DNA from: Streptomyces xiamenensis
Lineage (GTDB): Bacteria > Actinomycetota > Actinomycetes > Streptomycetales > Streptomycetaceae
Length of the DNA stretch: 64,000 bases
Assembly (NCBI RefSeq): GCF_000993785.3
Contig: NZ_CP009922.3
Span: 1,302,001-1,366,000, forward strand
Direction: 5' to 3'
The notes below the pieces were generated by a model. That model was given only the letters and a program-made list of their open reading frames with translations, was not told the origin of the DNA and made no database searches. Within the stretch, counting starts at the first letter, position 1. The number at the start of each line of letters is the position of its first letter. Shown here one piece after another: positions 53,300 through 62,556 of this stretch. The position numbers and the translations under genes are program-made.

Positions 53300-53718
53300 C
53301 GGCAGACGAGTCGGGCTGTACGCCGGGTTCTGTTCCCGCCCCCAAAGGGGTGGGTGGCGGTCATCCATCTAGGGCTGCCGTCGCCGACAGCCTCCAGCGG
53401 TCTACCCGCGGACTCGGGCGGGCCGCCCTCAGTCATCCGCGCGAGGCCATCGCCGATGGCCCCTTCTTGACCTTGCTCCGGGTGGGGTTTACCGAGCCGG
53501 CCGGGTCACCCCGGTCGCTGGTGGTCTCTTACACCACCGTTTCACCCTTACCGGGTGCCGTTCGCACGGCCCCGGCGGTCTGTTTTCTGTGGCACTGTCC
53601 CGTGGGTCGCCCCAGGTAGGCGTTACCTACCACCCTGCCCTGTGGAGCCCGGACGTTCCTCGGCGGCACCCGGCCTGAACCGGACACCAACGCGACCGCC
53701 CGCGCGACTCGTCTGCCG
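53300..53718 (-). ncRNA. rnpB: RNase P RNA (bacterial class A)
   Basis: On the minus strand the 5' end GGCAGACGAGTCG (53717-53705) pairs perfectly with the 3' end CGACTCGTCTGCC (53313-53301), forming P1. The universal core is present: GAGGAACGTCCGGGCTC (53661-53645), the AGGGTGAAACGGTG stretch near 53550-53536 followed by GTAAGAG, and ACAGAACCCGGC (53333-53322) near the 3' end. Length of about 419 nt is normal for Streptomyces. It is the catalytic RNA that matures tRNA 5' ends. The neighbouring yaaA and RNase H/phosphatase genes are its usual context. Confidence 0.95.
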
Positions 53719-53777
53719 CACCTCCCACCCTACCCGGCGTACCCTGCTGCTTTGCGCCCCACAGAGGAGACCCGATC

Positions 53778-54554
53778 GTGCTCGTACTGCTGCCACCGTC
53801 CGAGGGCAAGGCCGCCGGCCCCGAACGCGGGGAGCCGGTCGAGCCGGAGGCGCTGTCCCTGCCCGCGCTGACTGCGGCCCGCGAGACGGTGCTGAACGAG
53901 CTGACCGCCCTGTGCGCCGCCGACCCGGACAAGGCGCGCACCATCCTGGGGCTCGGCGAGCGGCTGGCCGGCGAGATCACCAAGAACGCCGCCCTGCGCA
54001 CCGCCCCCGCCGCACCGGCCGGCGAGGTGTACACCGGCGTGCTGTACGACGCGCTCGGGCTCGGCACCCTGGAGCCCGCGGCCCGGCGGCGGGCCGGGGA
54101 ATCGCTGCTGATCTTCTCCGGACTGTGGGGCGCGCTGCGTGTGACGGACCGCATCCCCTCCTACCGCCTGGGCGCCGGGGTCAGGCTCCCCGCGCTCGGC
54201 GGCCTGCCCGCCTACTGGCGCCGCCCGCTCGCCGAGGCCCTGGAGCCCGCCGCCGAGGCGGACGGCGGCCCGCTGCTCGACCTGCGCTCGGCCGCCTACC
54301 GCGGCATGTGGAAGCCCACCGGCGAGCTCGCGGCGCGCACCGTCACCGTGCGGGTGCTGCACGCCCCGACCCGGACCGTCGTCAGCCACTTCAACAAGGC
54401 CACCAAGGGCAAGGTGGTGCGGGAACTGCTGAGCGCGGGCGAGCTGCCCGGCACCCTCCCGGAACTGACCGCCGCGCTGCGCGACCTCGGCCACACGGTG
54501 GAGCGGCCGGCCGGCGACGACCGGCAGCTCGACATCGTGGTCGACCAGGTCTGA
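53778..54554 (+). CDS. yaaA: Peroxide stress protein YaaA/DUF328
   Basis: The 258-residue protein has L-L-P-P-S-E-G-K near the N-terminus, L-L-I-F-S-G-L-W-G-A-L-R near 109-120, Y-R-L-G near 130 and F-N-K-A-T-K-G near 199-205, the YaaA signatures. E. coli YaaA lowers free iron and limits Fenton damage during peroxide stress. GTG 53778 has GAGGAG at spacing 9. It is divergent from rnpB, with about 60 bp between. Confidence 0.93.
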   Translation: MLVLLPPSEGKAAGPERGEPVEPEALSLPALTAARETVLNELTALCAADPDKARTILGLGERLAGEITKNAALRTAPAAPAGEVYTGVLYDALGLGTLEPAARRRAGESLLIFSGLWGALRVTDRIPSYRLGAGVRLPALGGLPAYWRRPLAEALEPAAEADGGPLLDLRSAAYRGMWKPTGELAARTVTVRVLHAPTRTVVSHFNKATKGKVVRELLSAGELPGTLPELTAALRDLGHTVERPAGDDRQLDIVVDQV

Positions 54555-54572
54555 GCGCCCCGGCCCCCGCGC

Positions 54573-55808
54573 TCAGCGCCAGGCGGGGGCCGCCGCGTAC
54601 GGGCCGAGCGGGCCGGCCCCGTCCGCCGTCCGCAGGTGCGCGGTGTCGTTGAACAGCCGCATCGAGGCGTGCCCGTCGTTGTAGTACGTCACCGCGGACA
54701 GCGCCGCCGGGGACAGCTCCATCCGGAACATCGCCTCGGTCGGCGCGCCGAGCGCCAGCCGCAGCAGCGACTTGATCGGCGTGACGTGCGAGACGAGCAG
54801 CACCGTCCGGCCCGCGTACCGGGCCATGATCTTGTCCCGGGCCAGCGCCGTACGCCGCGCCACGGCCGTGAGGCTCTCTCCGCCGCCGGTGGGTTCGGCC
54901 TGGGCCGAGGCGAGCCAGCGCGCCAGGTCCTGCGGGTGCCGCTCGTTCACCTCGGCGAACGTCAGGCCCTCCCAGGCGGCGAAGTCGGTCTCGCGCAGCC
55001 CCGCCTCGATCCGCACCTCCAGGCCGAGCCGGTCGGCGACGGCCTGCGCCGTCTGCCGGCAGCGGCGCAGCGGGGAGGCGACGATCGCCTCGATCCGCCG
55101 GCCCTCGGGCGCGGCGGCCAGCGCCACCGCCGCCGCCTCGGCCTGCCGCACTCCGGCCGGGGCCAGTTCGGGGTCGGCGTCCCCGGTGCTGCCGCTGCCG
55201 CTGAACCGCTTCTCGCGGGTCAGCGCCGTCTCGCCGTGCCGCAGCAGCACGAACGTCGTGCCGGGGCCCTGATCCGCGCCCCAGCCCACGGCCGGGGTGC
55301 CGACGGTGACCGCCTCGGGCTGGGTGGGCTCGGGCCGGTCCCGTACGGCGGGTTCGGCGGTCAGTGCCTTCGACTCGGAGGGCTGCCAGCTGCGGCCCTT
55401 GGCCGCCGCATCCATCGCCTCGTTCGCCAGCCGGTCGGCGTGCTTGTTGCGCTCACGCGGGATCCACTCGTAACGCACCGCGCCCGAGCGGAAGATGTCG
55501 CGGGCCTCGACCGCCAGCGGCCGCATGTCGGGGTGCTTGATCTTCCAGCGGCCCGACATCTGCTCGACGACCAGCTTGGAGTCCATCCGCACCAGGACGG
55601 TGGCGGACGGGTCCAGCGCGTGCGCCGCCCGCAGGCCGGCGATCAGCCCCCGGTACTCGGCGACGTTGTTGGTCGCCCTGCCGATCGACTCGGCGGTCTC
55701 CGCCAGCACTTCACCGCTGGCGGCGTCCAGCACCAGCGCGCCGTACCCGGCCGGGCCCGGGTTGCCCCGGGACCCGCCGTCCGCCTCCACGATGAAGCGG
55801 CGGCTCAC
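54573..55808 (-). CDS. Bifunctional RNase H (type I)/acid phosphatase
   Basis: The 411-residue protein has an RNase H domain (about 1-140) with E-A-D-G-G-S-R-G-N-P-G, A-T-N-N-V-A-E-Y and H-A-D-R-L-A-N-E-A. A linker (about 140-190) joins it to a histidine phosphatase domain of the CobC/PGAM type with L-L-R-H-G-E-T-A near 194-201 and S-H-V-T-P near 345. The fusion is the actinobacterial Rv2228c type, in which the phosphatase part acts on alpha-ribazole phosphate. GTG 55808 overlaps the stop of the zinc-ribbon gene (GTGA). Last gene of a three-gene coupled operon. Confidence 0.94.
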   Translation of the reverse strand: MSRRFIVEADGGSRGNPGPAGYGALVLDAASGEVLAETAESIGRATNNVAEYRGLIAGLRAAHALDPSATVLVRMDSKLVVEQMSGRWKIKHPDMRPLAVEARDIFRSGAVRYEWIPRERNKHADRLANEAMDAAAKGRSWQPSESKALTAEPAVRDRPEPTQPEAVTVGTPAVGWGADQGPGTTFVLLRHGETALTREKRFSGSGSTGDADPELAPAGVRQAEAAAVALAAAPEGRRIEAIVASPLRRCRQTAQAVADRLGLEVRIEAGLRETDFAAWEGLTFAEVNERHPQDLARWLASAQAEPTGGGESLTAVARRTALARDKIMARYAGRTVLLVSHVTPIKSLLRLALGAPTEAMFRMELSPAALSAVTYYNDGHASMRLFNDTAHLRTADGAGPLGPYAAAPAWR

Positions 55809-56548
55809 AGGCCGGACTCGGGGGTACGGACCAGGATGCGGCTGCAGTTCTCACAGCGCACGACATCGTCGGCGGCGGCGGCCTTCACCTCGTTCACCAC
55901 CGTGACATCGAGTTCCAGGCGGCAGCCCTCGCAACGCCGCTGGTACAGCCGCGCCGCGCCGACCCCGCCCTGCTTCTCGCGCAGCCGGTCGTACAGCTTC
56001 AGCAGGTCGGCGGGCACGCCCTGCGCGATCTGCTCGCGCTGCTTGCGGACGGTGTCCTCCTCGGCGTCGATGACGGACAGCGCCTCGTCGCGGCGCTCGA
56101 CCAGCTCCGCCTCCCTGGCCTCCAGGTCGGTGACGGCGGTGGCCAGTTCGGCGGCGCGCGCCTCGGCGGCCTCCTGCCGCTCCATGACCTCCAGGACGAC
56201 GGTCTCCAGGTCGTCCTGGCGGCGGGAGAGCGAGGCGATCTCGCTCTGCAGCCCGGACAGGTCCTTGGGGTTGGTGACCAGGCCGGAGTCCAGCCGCTCC
56301 TGGTCGCGGGCGGCCCGCTTGCGCACCTGGTCGACGTCCGCCTCGGCCTTGGCCTGCTCGCGGGCGGTGTCGCTGCTCTCGGTGCGGGCGGCCACCAGCA
56401 GCGAGCGCTGCTGGGTCAGTTCGCCCTCCAGGGCGCGGATCTCGGCGTGCTGGGGGAGGTTCTTGCGCTGGTGTGCGAGCTGGGTGAGCCGGACGTCCAG
56501 GTCCTGGACGTCGAGCAGCCGGATCTGATCGACGGGCGCGGCTTTCAG
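55805..56548 (-). CDS. C4-type zinc-ribbon coiled-coil protein with probable CTG start
   Basis: The 247-residue protein is a long coiled coil (about 25-180) ending in a zinc ribbon with C-E-G-C near 205 and C-E-N-C near 230 (zf-RING_7 type). The family start K-A-A-P-V-D-Q-I-R-L-L-D-V-Q aligns only if translation begins at CTG 56546-56548. That codon forms CTGA with the TGA of the upstream Nif3-like gene and has GGGAG about 8 nt before it. No ATG, GTG or TTG fits. It is always linked to the Nif3 and RNase H genes in actinobacteria; function not established. Confidence 0.85.
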   Translation of the reverse strand: MKAAPVDQIRLLDVQDLDVRLTQLAHQRKNLPQHAEIRALEGELTQQRSLLVAARTESSDTAREQAKAEADVDQVRKRAARDQERLDSGLVTNPKDLSGLQSEIASLSRRQDDLETVVLEVMERQEAAEARAAELATAVTDLEAREAELVERRDEALSVIDAEEDTVRKQREQIAQGVPADLLKLYDRLREKQGGVGAARLYQRRCEGCRLELDVTVVNEVKAAAADDVVRCENCSRILVRTPESGL

Positions 56549-57411
56549 TTGGGGGCTCCCGGGGTGGTGTTGGGGTCGGATGATGCGTGCGCGGTCCAGG
56601 GGTCCGTGATCCGGTGGGAGACGTGCGTGCGCAGCCCCCAGCCGTGCCGTTCGGAGACCGCGTCCAGTTCGGCGGCGGCCAGCGCGCACCAGGGCCATTC
56701 GGTGGCCCAGTGCGCGGCGTCCACCAGGGTCAGCCCGGTGTGCTCACGGGCCTCGGAGGCGGGGTGGTGCCGCAGGTCGGCGGTGACGTAGGCGTCGACG
56801 CCGGCCGCCCGGACCGCCGCGAAGAGGCTGTCCCCGCTGCCGCCGCAGACCGCGACCGTACGGATCGGGCGGTCGGGGGCGGCCGGGTCGGCGGCCACGC
56901 GGACGCCCTGCGCGGTGGCGGGCAGCCGCTCGGCGGCGTACCGGGCGAACTCGGCGGGGGTCAGCGGCCGGTCGAGCGCGCAGATCCGGCCGAGTCCGCG
57001 CCGTCCGGCCGGGTCGGTGGGATCGGGGATCAGGGGCCCGGTGACCCGCAGATCAAGGGCGCCAGCGAGCGCGTCGGAGACGCCCGGGTCGGCGCGATCG
57101 GCGTTGGTGTGGGCGACGAACAGCGCCACATCGTGTTTGATCAGCTGGTGGACCACGCGCCCCTTGAAGGTGTCGGCGGCCACCGAAGTGGTACCGCGCA
57201 GATACAGGGGGTGGTGGGTGATGAGCAGTTGGGCGCCGCGTTCGATCGCCTCGTCCGCGATCTCCTGGACCGGGTCGACGGCGAACAGTACGCGGGAGAC
57301 GGGGGCTTGCGGATCGCCGCAGACCAGGCCCGTGGCGTCCCAGTCCTCGGCCAGCGCGGGGGGCCACAGAGCGTCGAGCGCGGAGATGACATCGGAGAGT
57401 ACGGGCGGCAC
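56545..57411 (-). CDS. Nif3-like dinuclear metal centre protein (YbgI/YqfO family)
   Basis: The 288-residue protein has the Nif3 metal ligands: L-I-T-H-H-P-L near 63-69, a D in V-A-H-T-N-A-D near 100-106, and the C-terminal H-W-A-T-E-W near 233 (His, Glu). The middle G-R-I-C-A-L and V-A-V-C-G-G-S-G-D-S fit the family. It was once labelled GTP cyclohydrolase I type 2, but its true reaction is unsettled. GTG 57411. First gene of the Nif3 - zinc ribbon - RNase H/phosphatase operon, each joined by a 4-nt overlap. Confidence 0.92.
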   Translation of the reverse strand: MPPVLSDVISALDALWPPALAEDWDATGLVCGDPQAPVSRVLFAVDPVQEIADEAIERGAQLLITHHPLYLRGTTSVAADTFKGRVVHQLIKHDVALFVAHTNADRADPGVSDALAGALDLRVTGPLIPDPTDPAGRRGLGRICALDRPLTPAEFARYAAERLPATAQGVRVAADPAAPDRPIRTVAVCGGSGDSLFAAVRAAGVDAYVTADLRHHPASEAREHTGLTLVDAAHWATEWPWCALAAAELDAVSERHGWGLRTHVSHRITDPWTAHASSDPNTTPGAPN

Positions 57412-57601
57412 GCGCTCAGGCTACCCGGCCCCGCGCCCGCCCGGTTTCCGGTGCGGCCCCGGCCCGGCCCGGCCGATGCACACCCCACCCAGGTTGATCT
57501 TGCAAACCCCGCTGGGTCACCCTTATGCGTGAAGCGGAGCACGGCGGGTTGTTCGGTCGGCGCGCGAAATCTACCGTCCTGGCCTGGAGGTGAGCGATTT
57601 C

Positions 57602-58747
57602 ATGATGTCGATCGCGGCGGACGGATCGTACGCCGCCCGGCTCGTACGGGCCCCGGGCGGGGCGGAAGACGCCTGGTACACGGAACGCTGGACGCTGGAC
57701 GGTCCCGAACCGTACGCCGTTCCGCTGCCCGCCGGCCAGCCGGAGGAGCCGGACAGCCCGGTGCAGCCGCTCGCGGACGGCCGGGTGCTGATCGCCCGCT
57801 ACGCGGACGGCCACTATCACCTGGCGCTGCTCTATCCCTCCGGGCCCGAGACCGGCGAACTGCCGCTGGGCGCGCTGGAGTCGTCGGGAGCGCTGCGGCT
57901 GCTGCCGCCGGCCCCCGACGGGGCGCGGGTGTACGCGCTGGTGGCGGACGACGCGGCCGGTGAGACGGCGCTGTGGCTGGTGTGCGGCGGGGCGTTCGGT
58001 CCCGAGCCGGTGACGCGGGTCCCGGGCCACTGCTCGGGCGGCGCCTGGCTGGACGCGGGCGGCCGGCTGCTGGCCCTGGACCGCACGGACCCGGCGACCG
58101 GCCACACCCGCACGGTGACGGTGGACGTGGAGGGCGGCGGGCTCCCGAGCGAGCTGCTGCGGATCACCGAGCACAGCAACGACCGGCTGCTGCTGGCCGA
58201 CCCGGACAGCGGGCTGCTGATGGTCGTCTCCGACGCCCCGGGCGAGGACCGCATCGGGTGGGGGGTGCTCGGCAGCCGGCTGCCGGTGCGCTTCCCCGAG
58301 GCGCTGCACCCGGACGGCGTGGCGATAAGACCCTTCGCCGTGCAGCCCGGGCAGATGCTGACGCCCGAGGCGTGCGCGGTGGCGCTGGAGCTGTCGGCGC
58401 CCGAGGTCGGCGTGCGGTGGGTGGCGGTGTGGCGGGCGCAGCAGCGCGAGGTGCAGCCGATAGCGGCGCCGGAGGGCTGGCTGGCGGGCGTCGGGCGGTG
58501 GACGGCGGCCGGGGAGCTGCTGCTGCCGTACGCGACGGAGGAGTTGCCGTGGGGCCTGGAGCGGGTGCTGGTGCCGGTCCCCGAGCCGCAGCCGCTGCGG
58601 CCCGCGCCGGAGACGGCGGTGCCGTACGTGCCCGGTGGGCAGGAGGCGCCCGCGGGGCACGGGCCGCCGGTGTCCGCGGCGCCGGCGAACCAGGGCGTCA
58701 CCAAGCCCGTGCCGTTGCACCACTCGCCGCTGGCCCGGACCGACTGA
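57602..58747 (+). CDS. Conserved Streptomyces protein, beta-propeller-like
   Basis: The 381-residue protein has many short strands (L-A-L-L-Y-P-S-G, V-Y-A-L-V-A-D-D, L-L-M-V-V-S-D) and an aspartate-rich turn in each block, suggestive of a degenerate propeller. I recognise no catalytic motif. The tail (about 335-381) is Pro/Ala/His-rich. ATG 57602 is chosen with GGAGG 11 nt upstream; GTG 57590 would overlap that Shine-Dalgarno. Divergent from the Nif3-like operon. Confidence 0.65.
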   Translation: MMSIAADGSYAARLVRAPGGAEDAWYTERWTLDGPEPYAVPLPAGQPEEPDSPVQPLADGRVLIARYADGHYHLALLYPSGPETGELPLGALESSGALRLLPPAPDGARVYALVADDAAGETALWLVCGGAFGPEPVTRVPGHCSGGAWLDAGGRLLALDRTDPATGHTRTVTVDVEGGGLPSELLRITEHSNDRLLLADPDSGLLMVVSDAPGEDRIGWGVLGSRLPVRFPEALHPDGVAIRPFAVQPGQMLTPEACAVALELSAPEVGVRWVAVWRAQQREVQPIAAPEGWLAGVGRWTAAGELLLPYATEELPWGLERVLVPVPEPQPLRPAPETAVPYVPGGQEAPAGHGPPVSAAPANQGVTKPVPLHHSPLARTD

Positions 58748-58921
58748 TCGGGCGGCCGGGTTCGCACGGCGCGGGGGGTCGGCGGGTCGGTCGGGCGGGT
58801 GCTTCCCACGGTCCGGCCGGTCCGTGCCGGGACCCCGGGGCGCGGCTGTCGGCGGGATGGTGCAGCATGGTGGCCACGGACAGCTCGCGGGGGCGGGCAA
58901 CGGGGACCGTAGGGGGACGAT

Positions 58922-59590
58922 GTGTCCGAAGCCGAGGACACCACGGACATCTTTGACCACGTCCGGCGGGCCAGGGGTTTCATGCCGCTGGACGAGGGCC
59001 GGGCGCTGCACGGCGCCGCCGTGGAGGCCGCCCGGACGCTCGGGCTGCCACTGCTGGAGATCGGCAGTTACTGCGGCCGGTCCACCCTGCTGCTCGCGGA
59101 CGCCGCGCGCGCGGCCGGTACGGTCGCGGTCACCGTGGACCACCACCGCGGCAGCGAGGAACAGCAGCCGGGCGAGGAGTACCACGATCCGGCGACCGCC
59201 GACCCGGCGGATCCCGGGCGGATGGACACGCTGCCGCTGTTCCGGCGCACCCTGGCCGAGGCGGGCGTGGAGGAGTACGTGGTGGCCGTCGTCGGCGGCT
59301 CGGCCCGGGCGGCGAGTGCCCTGGGCGGGGGCGGCGGCGGACGGTACGGCCTGGTGTTCATCGACGGCGGGCACTCCGAAGCCCAGGCCGTGGAGGACTA
59401 CGAGAGCTGGGTGCCGCAGCTGGCGGTGGACGGACTGCTGGTCATCCACGACGTGTTCCCCGACCCGGCGGACGGCGGCCAGGCCCCGTACCGGATCTGG
59501 CGGCGGGCGGTGGAGTCGGGGGCCTTCGCGGAGGTCTCCGTGTGCCGTTCGCTGCGGGTGCTGCGGCGGACCGTTTCCGACCGCGTCTGA
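58922..59590 (+). CDS. Class I SAM-dependent methyltransferase (Methyltransf_24 type)
   Basis: The 222-residue protein has motif I L-E-I-G-S-Y-C-G-R-S-T near 45-55, V-D-H-H-R-G near 74, F-I-D-G-G-H-S near 144 and V-I-H-D-V-F near 171. This H-D-G/G-H-S pattern occurs in cephalosporin-hydroxylase-like and Methyltransf_24 proteins. Substrate unknown. GTG 58922 preceded by GGGGG. The upstream 174 bp hold no recognised element. Confidence 0.82.
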   Translation: MSEAEDTTDIFDHVRRARGFMPLDEGRALHGAAVEAARTLGLPLLEIGSYCGRSTLLLADAARAAGTVAVTVDHHRGSEEQQPGEEYHDPATADPADPGRMDTLPLFRRTLAEAGVEEYVVAVVGGSARAASALGGGGGGRYGLVFIDGGHSEAQAVEDYESWVPQLAVDGLLVIHDVFPDPADGGQAPYRIWRRAVESGAFAEVSVCRSLRVLRRTVSDRV

Positions 59591-59785
59591 GCAGGTGGAA
59601 GGACGTTCCCGGCACGCGATGTTCGGACGCTGTGGGGAAAGTCACGACAACATCACAAGCGTGCCGTCTGGGAAACAGATCAGCCCTCCCCACGGACCGG
59701 CGGCGGACTTCATCCGTACGATGGGCCCGCCTAGTGTCTGACCAGACCATGACGACGAGACCGACAAGACGACGAAGGATCTGAT

Positions 59786-60592
59786 GTGAACAACCGCTCA
59801 CTCACCCGAGGCGACGCTGGAGTGATCGGAGCAGCGGTCCTGCTCTTCATCGCCTCGTTTCTCGACCTGTACGACACGGACGGCGGCGGCAGCTGGAACG
59901 GCTGGTCCTCCGACTTCTTTCCGGCGCTGCCCTCGATCTACCTGGCCGGCATCATCGGCGGCGGCCTGATCGTCGGTTCGCGCTTCCTGCCGCAGGCGGA
60001 CAAGGAGTTCGCCGGGCTGAAGCTGGCCCAGTGGGGCACCGCGCTGTCGGTGACCTCCTTCTGGGCCGCGTTCTGGACCATGACCGGTGGCCCGGAGATG
60101 GCCAACAAGGGCGTGGGCTTCGTGCTCGCGTTCATCGCCACCCTGATCCTGGCCGCGCTCGCCATCGCCGCCCCGATGGTGCCCGCCCTCCAGGCTCCGC
60201 TGATCCCCGCCGGTGGCCCCAAGGCCCCGCCGTCCGCCTACGGTCAGCCGCAGGCGTACGGCGCGCAGCCCGGTCAGCCCCAGCCCGGTCAGCCGCAGGC
60301 CGGTTACGGCTACCCCGGCCCGGGTGCCCAGCAGCCGCCGTACGGTTCGCAGCCCGGTGTGAGCGCCGTGCAGCAGCCGGCCGCCGCCGACCCGAACTTC
60401 CAGCCGTTCTGGTTCGCCGTGCCCGCCGCCCGCCCGCTGTACGACGAGAACGGCGCGCCGACCCCGGTCGCCGAGCTGGCGCCCGGTACCTGGTACCTGG
60501 CCGTCGAGCAGCGCGGTCAGGCCCTGGTCGCCCAGACCCAGGACGGCCGTCGCGGCGTGCTCCAGGACACCTCCGGGATCCAGCGCGGCTGA
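59786..60592 (+). CDS. DUF5336-like membrane protein
   Basis: The 268-residue protein has four membrane helices (about 12-28, 50-66, 84-98, 108-130). A Q/P/G-rich cytoplasmic or surface segment with repeated Q-P-G-Q-P follows (about 148-200), then a small soluble domain ending in V-L-Q-D-T-S-G-I. Layout and N-terminus fit DUF5336. GTG 59786. The low-complexity part is coded by imperfect repeats of CAGCCCGGTCAGCC at 60266-60300. Terminated by the hairpin at 60635-60670. Confidence 0.75.
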   Translation: MNNRSLTRGDAGVIGAAVLLFIASFLDLYDTDGGGSWNGWSSDFFPALPSIYLAGIIGGGLIVGSRFLPQADKEFAGLKLAQWGTALSVTSFWAAFWTMTGGPEMANKGVGFVLAFIATLILAALAIAAPMVPALQAPLIPAGGPKAPPSAYGQPQAYGAQPGQPQPGQPQAGYGYPGPGAQQPPYGSQPGVSAVQQPAAADPNFQPFWFAVPAARPLYDENGAPTPVAELAPGTWYLAVEQRGQALVAQTQDGRRGVLQDTSGIQRG

Positions 60593-60634
60593 GTCGGGCC
60601 GTGAGGCCGTAAACAGGTCTGGCAGACGGACACA

Positions 60635-60670
60635 CGAGGGCGGCGGGCCGGCAACGGCCCGCCGCCCTCG
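60635..60670. terminator. Strong bidirectional terminator with GCAA tetraloop
   Basis: CGAGGGCGGCGGGCCG (60635-60650) pairs without mismatch with CGGCCCGCCGCCCTCG (60655-60670) around GCAA, a stable GNRA loop. It ends 7 bp before the stop of the convergent prenyltransferase-like gene. Confidence 0.85.
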
Positions 60671-60677
60671 GCCGTGT

Positions 60678-61766
60678 TCAGGACCGGTCGCAGCACTCCT
60701 CGGCCTCCAGGCCGCGCGGCAGCCCCGCACCGCCGAAGACTGCCCCGGTGGCCTCGTCCCCGGTCAGCGCGGCCACCGCCAGCAGGACGGAGCCGGCCGT
60801 CCACGCGGTGCGTTCGCGCGGCCAGATCGCCTCGTCCGCGTACACGTACCCGGTCCAGTACAGCCCGTCCGGCGCCCGCAGATGTCCGATCCAGCGCAGG
60901 ACGCGCGCGGCCCGCTCGCTGTCGCCGACCGCCCACAGGGCCAGCGCCAGCTCGGCGCTCTCCCCGCCCGTCACCCACGGGTTGGTGGACACGCAGCGCA
61001 CGCCGAGCCCTTCGACCACGAACTCCGGCCAGCGGTCCTCGATCCGGGCCCGCCCCGCCGCGCCGCGCAGCGCGCCCGCGAGCACCGGGTAGTACCAGTC
61101 CATCGAGTAACTCGACTTGTCGAGAAAGCACTCGGGGTGGTGCCGCAGCGCGTGTCCGAGCCGCCCGGTGGCCAGTTCCCAGTCCGGCTGCGGGTCGTCC
61201 CGCAGTTCGGCCAGGGCGAGCGCGCAGCGCAGCGCCTGGTGGATCGAGGAGCAGCCGGTGAGCAGGGCCCCGTCGCAGGCGCTGCCGTCCGGGTCCCGGC
61301 GCCAGCCGATCTCGCCTCCCTCGCGCTGGAGTTCCAGCACGAATTCGACGGCCGCGTACACCACGGGCCACATCCGTTCCCGGAACTCCTCGTCCCCGGT
61401 GGCGAGATAGTGGTGCAGGACCCCTGCCGCCACGTAGGCGCAGAAGTTGGTCTCCTTGCCCCGGTCGGTGGGCCGGGTGGCGTCGCCGTCGGCGTACGCG
61501 GCGTACCAGGAGCCGTCCGGCAACTGGTGGCGGGCGAGCCAGTGGTAGGCGGCGGCGGCGCGGCGGTGGTCGCCGGCCGCGTCCAGGGCCATGGCGGCCT
61601 CGATGTGGTCCCAGGGGTCCAGGTGGTGCCCCCGGAACCACGGTATGGCGCCGTCCGCGCGCTGGATCCCGGCGATGGCGGCGGCGGTGACGGCGGCCTG
61701 CTCGGCGGTGAACACACCGGGCAGCGCGAGCCGTTGGGTGCCGTGCCCGGTGTCCTTGCCGCTCAC
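60678..61766 (-). CDS. Prenyltransferase/terpenoid-cyclase-fold protein
   Basis: The 362-residue protein has an alpha/alpha-toroid of repeated helices with G-A-I-P-W-F-R-G, L-P-D-G-S-W-Y-A-A-Y and L-R-A-P-D-G-L-Y-W-T-G-Y QW-like repeats, typical of the six-hairpin-glycosidase/squalene-cyclase superfamily. It lacks D-x-D-D and is usually just labelled prenyltransferase. GTG 61766 overlaps the methyltransferase stop (GTGA). Third gene of the operon with a GT4 glycosyltransferase and a methyltransferase; the shared product is unknown, perhaps a glycolipid. Confidence 0.75.
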   Translation of the reverse strand: MSGKDTGHGTQRLALPGVFTAEQAAVTAAAIAGIQRADGAIPWFRGHHLDPWDHIEAAMALDAAGDHRRAAAAYHWLARHQLPDGSWYAAYADGDATRPTDRGKETNFCAYVAAGVLHHYLATGDEEFRERMWPVVYAAVEFVLELQREGGEIGWRRDPDGSACDGALLTGCSSIHQALRCALALAELRDDPQPDWELATGRLGHALRHHPECFLDKSSYSMDWYYPVLAGALRGAAGRARIEDRWPEFVVEGLGVRCVSTNPWVTGGESAELALALWAVGDSERAARVLRWIGHLRAPDGLYWTGYVYADEAIWPRERTAWTAGSVLLAVAALTGDEATGAVFGGAGLPRGLEAEECCDRS

Positions 61767-62491
61767 GCGCGCACCTGCCGCCGGGGCTTGGTCGCGTACA
61801 CCACGAAGCTCTTGCCGATGAGCGGGTTGAGCAGGTCCTCGGCGAGCCGGGTCGCCAGCGGCTTCTTCATGATGTCCCACACGAGCAGCTTGTGGTACGC
61901 GCGCACCGGCAGCGCCTTGTCGTTGTCCACGCCGAAGGCGCACTTCAGCCACCAGTACGGCGAGTGCAGGGCGTGCGCCCAGTGGCTGCCGTACGGGCGC
62001 AGGCCGGCCTCCCGGACGCGGGCGAGCAGTTGGCGCGGCCGGTAGATGCGGATGTGGCCGCCCTCGACCTGGTGGTAGGCGTCGCTGAGCGCCCAGCACA
62101 CCCGCTCCGGGCCGTACCGGGGCACGGTGACGGCGATCCGGCCGCCCGGCTTGAGCACCCGCACCAGTTCGGCCAGGACGCCCTTGTCGTCGGGGATGTG
62201 CTCCATGACCTCGGAGATGATGACGGCGTCGAAGGTGGCGTCGGCGAACGGCAGCGCGAACGCGTCGCCCTCGATGGCGACGGCGCTCGCCGCGGCCGGT
62301 GCCTCGCCCGCCTCCCGCATGGCGGCGAGCCAGCCGGCCACCGTGCGGACCTCCTCGCCGTTGCGGTCCAGGGCGACGACGTGGGCGCCGCGCCGGTAAC
62401 ACTCGAAGGCGTGCCGTCCCGCGCCGCAGCCCAGATCCAGGACGCGGTCCCCCGGGGCGATCGGGAAGCGGGTGAAGTCCACGGTCAGCAC
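61763..62491 (-). CDS. Class I SAM-dependent methyltransferase
   Basis: The 242-residue protein has V-L-D-L-G-C-G-A-G-R-H near 18-28, V-A-L-D-R-N near 39, I-I-S-E-V-M-E-H-I near 93 and a UbiE-like L-K-P-G-G-R-I-A-V-T-V. The C-terminal 70 residues contain aromatic P-Y-W-W-L-K-C-A-F, probably for a lipid-like acceptor. GTG 62491 has AAGGAG at spacing 8. Coupled to the prenyltransferase-like gene and 65 bp downstream of the glycosyltransferase gene. Confidence 0.85.
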   Translation of the reverse strand: MLTVDFTRFPIAPGDRVLDLGCGAGRHAFECYRRGAHVVALDRNGEEVRTVAGWLAAMREAGEAPAAASAVAIEGDAFALPFADATFDAVIISEVMEHIPDDKGVLAELVRVLKPGGRIAVTVPRYGPERVCWALSDAYHQVEGGHIRIYRPRQLLARVREAGLRPYGSHWAHALHSPYWWLKCAFGVDNDKALPVRAYHKLLVWDIMKKPLATRLAEDLLNPLIGKSFVVYATKPRRQVRA

Positions 62492-62556
62492 CGGGCGGCT
62501 CCTTCGGCTGTGGTTCTGTGCGATCAATCCCTGATCGGGTCAGGATCGGGACCGGG

